Assembly (NCBI GenBank): GCA_001910725.1
Contig: MJGA01000036.1
Coordinates: 1-64,000, forward strand
Direction of reading: 5' to 3'
DNA from: Phanerodontia chrysosporium
Taxonomy: Eukaryota > Basidiomycota > Agaricomycetes > Polyporales > Phanerochaetaceae
DNA length: 64,000 bases
In this document: positions 57,641-64,000 of the stretch, in pieces
Layout: every line of letters starts with the position of its first letter
Position numbering within the stretch: position 1 is the stretch's first letter
The notes under the pieces: model-generated
Database searches by the model: none
What the model saw: the letters and a program-made list of their open reading frames with translations, nothing else
What the model was told of the DNA's origin: nothing
Program-made: the position numbers and the translations under genes

Positions 57641-60600
57641 TCAGGGGTCTGCAGCTCCGTCAAGCGGCCAAACCTCCTCCTCAGAGTCGGGTTCGGTGTC
57701 AGAATCGAGGTTCAGCGCGTCGCACCTGGGCCGGCGCGGCTCGAGGGGAGCCTCCGCGGGGGCAGGGGCAACAATTGCGTCGGGCGCGGGGGCGGACACT
57801 CCCGCGGCCCGTAGGACGGGGTGCATCCATTCTGGAAACGGGGGCAAGGCTGCGTCAGCTCCGTGGATGGCAGCATACTCCCGAGCGACTTGGCGCAGCG
57901 GGTGACGATGGGCGGTGACCCAGTCGCCGAACGGGGTGTCCGACCGGGCCCGACGCCAAGCGCGATGCCAGCGACGGCGCGCATCCGTCATTTGGCGGAA
58001 GAACAGCCACACGGGTGACTGCCATCCGGCAGCACCCGCCTGGCGGGCAGGGAGGACAGTATCACGGATGTGTCCCATAAGGTCCTGCCACTCGAAGGTG
58101 CCCACAAGGGGGTTGAGGGAGAGGAACTCTTCAACCAGGCTAAGCGTGGCGCGCTGCTCCTTTGCCTGAAGCTCGAGCTGCTTGCCCGCGGCGATGAGTT
58201 CCAGCCGGCGGTGCCGCGGAAGAGCAACAGGGGCCTCAAGGCCCTTCGGGCGGATCCAGTACTCACACTCGTAAAGGGTGTGGTCTCGCGTCTCCGCCAC
58301 GCCTGTGCACAGGCAGTCCCGCGAGCCTTCGCGGTTGAATTTCGCGCGGAACTCCCCGCAAGGGTAGTGTCCGGACAGGAACCGAGTGAGCCGGGCGTAC
58401 TTCCGGTGGTTGGCCCCAAATTTCCCAAGGAAATGGTGCCGCCGGGAAGGCTGAATGAGCCGGTGTTCCGCGCGGAGAAGTAGGTTGGAATGTCCCCGGT
58501 AGTCGACCTGGGACATGTGGCGTCGCCACGCTCGGTCAGCGCGCTGCATACCCACCGCCCGCGCCGCCGACCATGAGACATAGTCCGGCTGCACAGTGCG
58601 TTTGGCGGCGTCGCCCGCGAGTTTGTCAACACGGGCGTTATACCGCGTGGCGTGCGTGCGGCACATCTCACTGTCGATGTGTGAGGGGACCCAATAAACT
58701 GCCACCTTGTGGCGTGAATCGCGGGCGAGAAAAGTTTGGACCCGCCGGGAGGCCAGGATGGACTGCATCGCGGAGGGCCCATGTCGGCAGGCAAAGATCG
58801 CCGATGCGGCGCCGACATTATCGACGAAAATGTTCCATGTGAAGGAGAAGTCCTCCTGCTCACGGTGCGCCGCAGCTGCCGGACTAGCGTCCCAGGCGGC
58901 CCACTCCCGAAACAGTGCGCTCGTGCCGCGGTTCAACGCGATCATCTCCGCATCGAAGACGGTGACGCGGCCGCACGCGCGGCTTCCCTCAACAATCGGG
59001 GTGGACGGGGCCGGTGGCCGCCACACGGCCCAGGCTGCGCCCGTGGCCTGTGGGGTGCTGGCCGGTGCATCAGCGGCCGCCACCATAGGGGGTGAGGCGG
59101 CACGCGCGGATCCATCAGTGACCAGCGTGAGGGACAGCGGGTCCTGCACCGCCGCAGTGGCGACCGGAGCGTAGGTGTCGTTGAACCACGTCACAAAGGC
59201 GGGGTCGGACGCGCTTTTACAGGGGATGGAAGCGCGATCCTCGGGGCGCAGGAAGTGCAGCGTGAGCTGCCCGTTGTCGCCAAACCGATCGAATGGGCGG
59301 AAGCCCGGCAGTGCCAAGGCGCTGGTGGCATTGAATCGCTCGTCGCAAGTAGGGAGGGTGCGATGGACCCAGGTCAGGGGCGAGGGTCGGTGGTTCGCTC
59401 GGGGGGGTGGTCGGTGCGGCTGGAGGTCAACCGCCCCCTGCATGATGCCCCGGTCGAATTTTGTCCGGTGCCAGTTACGCAGATAAATCTGCGGGTCCAG
59501 GTTATGAGCATTCGGCGTCCATATCTCAGGGAGGTAGGCGCGAAGGGGGTGGCCGAGATGCAGGGTGTGCACACGCAGGCATGCTCGGTGCATGAATTTG
59601 TTGATCTGCTCGCGGATCGGCAACAGTCCCGCGAACATGTCGAGCGCGCCGATGGGCGTGGTGCGGAACGCCCCGCAGATCCAGCGCGCGGCGCGTGACT
59701 GGGCCTTCTGCATTTCGACCGCGGCGTACTTTTTGCGAGTCCACTTGGGGTCCCACCAAAGTTGGACGCCATAGCACATGACTGGGAGGACGTTGGCAAT
59801 GTAAAGTCGCCGCCGGTCCTGCGGAGTAACCCCCCGCACAGAATTGCCTAGCATGCGCAGACTTGACACTGTGCTGCACGCCTTCGTGCAGTAGTGCTTG
59901 ATATGCGCACGGAAGGACAGCGTCGGGTCAAGGAAGAACCCGAGGTAACGTACAAGAGGCTTGGGCCATATAATGGCCTCGCGGCCGGGGGTGCGCACGG
60001 TGACCGGCGGCCCCAACGGGCTGTCACCAGGGTTGGCCCGCCAGGCCTTGCGCCCACGCCGGAAATAGATGAGTTCGGTCTTGGACGCCTCAATGGCCAG
60101 GCCGACACGGGCGAGTGTACGGGTGAGGATCTCCACAGCGAATTCGAGCTTCTCCGCATTGACCTCCGCCATAGTGCGATGGGCGGGCACTTCGCTCTTC
60201 CGAGAGAACACATGGAGAAGCCCGTCGTCGACGTAAAACTGCAGCGTGGTTCCCGGGAACTGCGCGTTGATCGCTGTCTCGACGACGCGGATTACTGGGG
60301 CCAAGTACAAGTTGGCAAGCACGGGGGACAACGCAGAGCCCTGCCCCACGCCGGTGCGCATTGCGGCAGGGGACGTGCGTACCCCATTGAAGAGGAATGT
60401 GGTATCACGGCCCCGCAGGTAATCCTCGAAGAAGTCGACTAAAAAGGAGCTGAACCCCTGTCGCCGCAGGATGCCACAAAGGACAGCGTGGTTGATGGAT
60501 GGGTAGAACTGCGCGACGTCGACAAGGATCGCTGCGCTCTCCAAGCCCTGGTTCCACGCTTCCGTGACGAGGTGAACGAGGCTAACACCAGCGTCGGTCG

Positions 60601-62728
60601 TGCTGTGCTGCATGGTGCCGCCAAACTGGCCCGGGTGCATAATGCCTGCGGCCTGTGCCAGGGCCTGCAGCTGACGGGCAAGTACCTTCTCCATCAGTTT
60701 CCCGATGCAGTTGAGGAGCACAATCGGCCGATAGGCCTTAGGGACGGAGTAGTCTGGTTTTCCCGGTTTGGGAATGACAACCGTGTGGGAGCATTTGAAG
60801 AGGGCGGGGAACGTGCGCCAGCGCACACAGGCCTCAAACAGCACCGCAACACGAGATAGAAGGGGGACGGCCGCGCACGCCAAGGATCCGTCGTCATTGA
60901 ACCGCGCATTGTCATCTCGGATGATGCGCTTCAGCCAAAACCACCCGATACCGTCGGGGCCAGGTGCAGACGAGTTGCCGGATGCCCGCAGCGCCTCCGC
61001 TACCTGCGTGCCGCTGAAGACAGCGCGGCCCAAGGGCGCGCGGGACTCGAGATCCTCCAGGAAGGAGGGGTCCACGCCGTGCTCCTCGGCCGGTGTGAAC
61101 TGCTCCTGGAGGAGCGCTGCGAGGCGGTCAGGGTCGACCACTGGCACCCCGTCGGCGTCCCGAAGGGCCATGTTCGCAGCCTGCTTTCGCGGCTGAGTCC
61201 ATGGCACCGCATCCCAGATCCGGCGGGGATCCATGCGGGCGATTTGTCCGTCGAAGAAGGCACGCTTCGCGCGGCGCATCGCACCGCGTTTGCGGCCGTT
61301 AATCAGCTCACACTCAGCCTGTAGGCCGTGAATGGCAGCCGTGGTCCGCTGCACCGTCTCAGCGCAGGCGTCAGGGGCGCCGCCCTCACGCTCAGCACGG
61401 TACGCAGCGTCACGCTCGCGTTTGAGCTCCCGCATGCGTTTCTGGCAGGCCCGGAAGGCCTCGTGATGCAAGGTGCACTCCGCCGTCCACCAGGACTTCG
61501 ACCGCGCACAAGGGTCGCTGAGCGAGGAATGTAGGTTCCAGGCAGCCTGGAAGCTATCCCCAACGTGCCTCGCCGCCGTGGCAACGTCATCGGCCGACGT
61601 ATACTCGTCAAGCGAATCAGGCAGCAGGCGCAGGGCGTCCTGGCATGCCGCAACAAAGAGGGCCCCCGCAGCACTGTCTCGAGCGATGGTGCGCCGCGGC
61701 TGAGGCAGAGCTTGCACCGGCAGCGTCCACGTGAGGACGCAATGGTCACTGCGATGACGCTCGTCGGGTCGGACACAGAAGTCGTCAGGGAGAACGTCAC
61801 CTGCTGACCAGAGAAGGTCGATCGTGCCTGGACGCTTCGTGTCATCGTTTGAGATCCATGTGGGCGGGCACCGCACCGTGTCGTTTGCGAGGGTGAGGCC
61901 GAGGTCCAGCTCAGCTAGCTCAATGAGCTCCTCGCACCGCGCAACAAGCCGGCGCTCTGCTCCAGGTTCACGCATGCCCGCGTCCCACTGCTCGTGGCGG
62001 AGGTTGAAGTCACCTACCATGTAGGAGACGGCAGGGACATGCTCAACGTGCTCGCGCAGGAAGTGCACTGCGGCTTGTGTTTTTGAGTCATTGTAGACAG
62101 CAAGGATATTGACGTCCCGATCCTGGACGCGCAGGGTGACGCAGAGCACGTCGCGACACGCGCCTCCACGAAGAGGGGTGATGCGAGGCCCCAGATGCGC
62201 CCAGCGCCTGTGCACAAACACGCAGACCCGCGCGTCCGCGGATGCACGCAAGAACTGAAAGTTGCGGTGGGTGACCGAGCCGACATACTCATCTCCATCC
62301 CGGTTTGTCGTAGACGCGACGTGTTTAATGTAGCCGTGGAACGGCTCGGTGAACACGAGGATGTCGTCATCCCGGTGCCGCTCAAGGCAGTGATTCATGT
62401 TCTCCTTCGAGCGCTGGACATTGGCGTACACACACCGGAGCGGAGTGGGGCCAGGCGGGGCGTCAGGCCTGCCCTCAGGCTGTGCAAGATCATCGCGAAC
62501 GCAGGCAGCGTTGCCAGCGGGCTCGCCACCGGCCCCGTCACGGAGGGCATCATAAGCCTCGGCACGAAGTGCATCAAGGTTCAGAGGCGGGGGTAATTCG
62601 TCGTCAGGGCTCACGGACCCTAGGGGACTGCTATGCCGCGGTTCACGCGGTGAGACAGGGGAATGAATGCGGCTCTGTTCGGTACTACTCATGCGGTATA
62701 TACAGGCACTGGGCAGACAAGATGTCAT
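57641..62728 (-). CDS. LINE ORF2: endonuclease, reverse transcriptase, RNase H
   Basis: A single unbroken frame of 1695 codons. The apurinic-type endonuclease spans about residues 95-340: YANVQRSKEN (Asn103), FTEPF (Glu128), GDFNLRHEQWD (Asp240, Asn242), IDLLWS (Asp304) and RSDH (Asp328, His329). The reverse transcriptase spans about 585-890, with AYRPIVLLNCIGKLMEKVLA, AILVDVAQFYPSINHAVL (first catalytic Asp, 737), GVGQGSALSPVLANLYLAP and FYVDDG (831-836). RNase H spans about 1198-1375: LVTDGSAR (Asp1205), DAEMIALNRG (Glu1261), FVDNVGA (Asp1303) and YWVPSHIDSE (His1350). A Cys-rich segment follows near 1450 (CLCTGVAETRDHTLYEC, a CCHC-like knuckle). All key residues are present, so this copy could encode active protein. 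It starts at 62728, overlapping the ORF1 stop. Confidence 0.97.
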   Translation of the reverse strand: MTSCLPSACIYRMSSTEQSRIHSPVSPREPRHSSPLGSVSPDDELPPPLNLDALRAEAYDALRDGAGGEPAGNAACVRDDLAQPEGRPDAPPGPTPLRCVYANVQRSKENMNHCLERHRDDDILVFTEPFHGYIKHVASTTNRDGDEYVGSVTHRNFQFLRASADARVCVFVHRRWAHLGPRITPLRGGACRDVLCVTLRVQDRDVNILAVYNDSKTQAAVHFLREHVEHVPAVSYMVGDFNLRHEQWDAGMREPGAERRLVARCEELIELAELDLGLTLANDTVRCPPTWISNDDTKRPGTIDLLWSAGDVLPDDFCVRPDERHRSDHCVLTWTLPVQALPQPRRTIARDSAAGALFVAACQDALRLLPDSLDEYTSADDVATAARHVGDSFQAAWNLHSSLSDPCARSKSWWTAECTLHHEAFRACQKRMRELKRERDAAYRAEREGGAPDACAETVQRTTAAIHGLQAECELINGRKRGAMRRAKRAFFDGQIARMDPRRIWDAVPWTQPRKQAANMALRDADGVPVVDPDRLAALLQEQFTPAEEHGVDPSFLEDLESRAPLGRAVFSGTQVAEALRASGNSSAPGPDGIGWFWLKRIIRDDNARFNDDGSLACAAVPLLSRVAVLFEACVRWRTFPALFKCSHTVVIPKPGKPDYSVPKAYRPIVLLNCIGKLMEKVLARQLQALAQAAGIMHPGQFGGTMQHSTTDAGVSLVHLVTEAWNQGLESAAILVDVAQFYPSINHAVLCGILRRQGFSSFLVDFFEDYLRGRDTTFLFNGVRTSPAAMRTGVGQGSALSPVLANLYLAPVIRVVETAINAQFPGTTLQFYVDDGLLHVFSRKSEVPAHRTMAEVNAEKLEFAVEILTRTLARVGLAIEASKTELIYFRRGRKAWRANPGDSPLGPPVTVRTPGREAIIWPKPLVRYLGFFLDPTLSFRAHIKHYCTKACSTVSSLRMLGNSVRGVTPQDRRRLYIANVLPVMCYGVQLWWDPKWTRKKYAAVEMQKAQSRAARWICGAFRTTPIGALDMFAGLLPIREQINKFMHRACLRVHTLHLGHPLRAYLPEIWTPNAHNLDPQIYLRNWHRTKFDRGIMQGAVDLQPHRPPPRANHRPSPLTWVHRTLPTCDERFNATSALALPGFRPFDRFGDNGQLTLHFLRPEDRASIPCKSASDPAFVTWFNDTYAPVATAAVQDPLSLTLVTDGSARAASPPMVAAADAPASTPQATGAAWAVWRPPAPSTPIVEGSRACGRVTVFDAEMIALNRGTSALFREWAAWDASPAAAAHREQEDFSFTWNIFVDNVGAASAIFACRHGPSAMQSILASRRVQTFLARDSRHKVAVYWVPSHIDSEMCRTHATRYNARVDKLAGDAAKRTVQPDYVSWSAARAVGMQRADRAWRRHMSQVDYRGHSNLLLRAEHRLIQPSRRHHFLGKFGANHRKYARLTRFLSGHYPCGEFRAKFNREGSRDCLCTGVAETRDHTLYECEYWIRPKGLEAPVALPRHRRLELIAAGKQLELQAKEQRATLSLVEEFLSLNPLVGTFEWQDLMGHIRDTVLPARQAGAAGWQSPVWLFFRQMTDARRRWHRAWRRARSDTPFGDWVTAHRHPLRQVAREYAAIHGADAALPPFPEWMHPVLRAAGVSAPAPDAIVAPAPAEAPLEPRRPRCDALNLDSDTEPDSEEEVWPLDGAADP

Positions 62729-64000
62729 TGGGCGGGCGCGGTGCGAGCCGCGTCCAGGGCAGGAACCATCTCGGTGTCGTCATCGGCGATCCCCAGGCCC
62801 GCCGTGCGATCCGCGAGCCGGGTGGCCAGGGCGTCCGCCTTGCGCTTGCCGCGCTGTACATCGCGAGATCCGCCGCGCTTACGTTGAGCATCCTCGAGTT
62901 CGGCCACGGAGACCTTGGGGGGGTGTGCCGCCATCCAGGGTGCGTCAAATGCATTCCTCGCCCAGGTGCACGTGCCGTCGCGAGGGCCGTGCCCAGTGCA
63001 GCTGCAATTGCCGCACGACAAGTGTGCTGCCGTGCGCGGGCACGGGACGGAGACGGAGCCGGTGCGCTCTCGGTCCGGCGAACACTCCACGCAGTAGGTG
63101 TCGTGGAGCTCCTCCGGGTGAGGCAGGTGGCACACGACACAGTGCTGATGTTTCGCGCGGCAGGCGGTGATGTGGTGCCCCCACATCAAGCACCGCGCAC
63201 ACTGCGGTGTGCGCTTAGCTGGCGTGTGGATCGCCAGGGAACACAGCTGGCCCCGATAAGGAGGCTCTTCTTCTCGAGGGAGCGTGCGCGGGAGCCGTCG
63301 GCCTCGTCATAGATGGCGAATAGAAGCTCGCCCGTGCCACCGATGACATTGCGATACTCGGGGCGGGGATGCTGCACAGGCAGGAGTAGGTTGCTTGCTA
63401 CCACTGCATTCACGCCCTTGGCAGCAGATTGCCCGTCGCGGATGGCCTGGAAGACTGACTCGAACGGGATGCGCTCGCCGCCGGGGCGCTCACAAACGAC
63501 GTCCCGCGCGAGCATCTGGGTGATCGGGATGTAGAACCCGAGGTCCAAGACCCCGTCCCCGAACCGAGTCCGGTGGTTGCGCGCGAGTTCGTCGACGACG
63601 GCCGTAGCCGGCCTGGCGGCGAACGTGATGTCAAGGTGGGACCCGCGGACGTGCCAGTTGACACTGACAACCGCGGGGGGAGGGTCGTCCATTGCGGCAT
63701 GGCCGACAGCAGCATGTGCCAGCGCGACAGCCGCCGAAACGGCCCGGAGGTCGACGCGGAGACTGGCGGCGACTGGGGACGCGTAGTTAACGCGGACGAC
63801 TCGCCGCGCATCGGGCGGGGGGTGGTAGTGCACGACATGGGTGCGTTTTTTCTCCTTCGCGGGGGCCGCGGCGGCCTCGGGAGCGGGAGCCGGAGCGGCA
63901 GGGAGGCCTGAGGGCGACGCAGCCGGCGTGGGGTCCGACACTGCTGCCAGCACCGTGGTGGCAGGCTTGGCGGCCTTGGGCAAGAATTCGAACTCCTTCG
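62725..64000 (-). CDS. LINE ORF1: gag-like nucleic-acid-binding protein, partial and frame-broken
   Basis: The frame is open at the right edge of the window, so the N-terminus is missing. An Ala/Pro-rich head (KPATTVLAAVSDPTPAASPS) precedes RTHVVHYHPPPDARRVVRVN, WHVRGSHLDITFAARPATAV and ERIPFESVFQAIRDGQSAAK. Near 63232 one base appears to be missing (TGGCGATC where TGGGCGATC would give PWAIHTPAKRT). Past it the second frame has a classic CCHC knuckle, CARCLMWGHHITAC (C-x2-C-x4-H-x4-C), and more Cys/His pairs (HCVVCHLPHPEELHDTYC; VECSPDRERTGSV). The C-terminus ends ALDAARTAPAQ with TGA at 62725-62727. Gag-like ORF1 proteins coat the element's RNA. Confidence 0.85.

Larger units (their letters stand above)
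57434..64000 (-). mobile_element. Non-LTR retrotransposon (LINE, I/Tad-like), 5' end beyond the window
   Basis: Minus-strand element with a 31-nt poly(A) tail (poly(T) 57434-57464 on the plus strand), a 3' UTR of about 170 nt, ORF2 (57641-62728) and a gag-like ORF1 (62725 to the right edge). It moves by copying its RNA at a nicked target. No terminal repeats are seen. The 5' end, and therefore any target-site duplication, is outside the window. Codon use is GC-rich like the host. Confidence 0.95.

Noticed and set aside
57279..57905. 208-codon plus ORF with a poly-Phe run
   Set aside because: The Phe run is the translated poly(T) of the LINE tail and the rest is antisense to ORF2.

Overview
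The window reads as nuclear DNA of a filamentous basidiomycete, most likely an Agaricomycete. Introns are short (about 45-60 nt, GT...AG with a CTNAC-type branch site). GC content is high, genes are dense on both strands, and several families are typical of mushroom-forming fungi: a DUF6533-type membrane protein, a kelch/BTB protein, Zn2Cys6 factors, an alternative oxidase and a Tad/I-like LINE. No tRNA, rRNA or CRISPR array was recognised.

Layout. 0-4 kb is a relic zone: a broken agmatinase-like gene, an F-box-like fragment and one small hypothetical gene. 4.4-10 kb is dense and intact: a SUMO E3 ligase of the Smc5/6 complex (Nse2/Mms21), divergent from mitochondrial ribosomal protein uS12m, then a Spo71-like PH protein facing it. 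10.6-18.1 kb holds a small membrane protein, a secreted class 3 lipase and a Zn2Cys6 transcription factor. A gene-poor 2.3 kb stretch carries a perfect 43-nt palindrome. 20.5-29 kb holds a CHFR-like RING E3 ligase, a disordered single-exon protein, a kelch/BTB protein and pyridoxamine-phosphate oxidase. 29-40 kb holds a second Zn2Cys6 factor with a 13-nt microexon, a 124-residue membrane protein, alternative oxidase, a Pex8-like protein and methylthioadenosine phosphorylase. 42-55.6 kb holds the DUF6533-type protein, a Rax1-like RGS membrane protein, an amidohydrolase, an AidB-like acyl-CoA dehydrogenase and a delta-12 fatty acid desaturase. From 57.4 kb to the right edge lies a large minus-strand LINE with a full-length ORF2, a gag-like ORF1 cut by the window edge, and a 31-nt poly(A) tail.

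A recurring feature is the single-base frame break inside otherwise well-conserved genes (AOX, MTAP, both Zn2Cys6 factors, kelch/BTB, Pex8-like, Rax1-like, amidohydrolase, LINE ORF1). At least three lie in C or G runs. For MTAP, adding back two bases makes the spliced length an exact multiple of three. This looks more like residual indel error in the assembly than mass pseudogenisation, because neighbouring genes (Nse2, uS12m, Spo71-like, lipase, PNPOx, desaturase, acyl-CoA dehydrogenase, LINE ORF2) are clean. Coordinates of multi-exon genes are spans; exon boundaries are given where I could read them.

Functional links are modest. Several products are mitochondrial or membrane-lipid related (uS12m, AOX, the small membrane protein, desaturase, lipase, acyl-CoA dehydrogenase), and the adjacent amidohydrolase and acyl-CoA dehydrogenase run in the same direction. 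Nothing in the window is a clear new defence or secondary-metabolite system.
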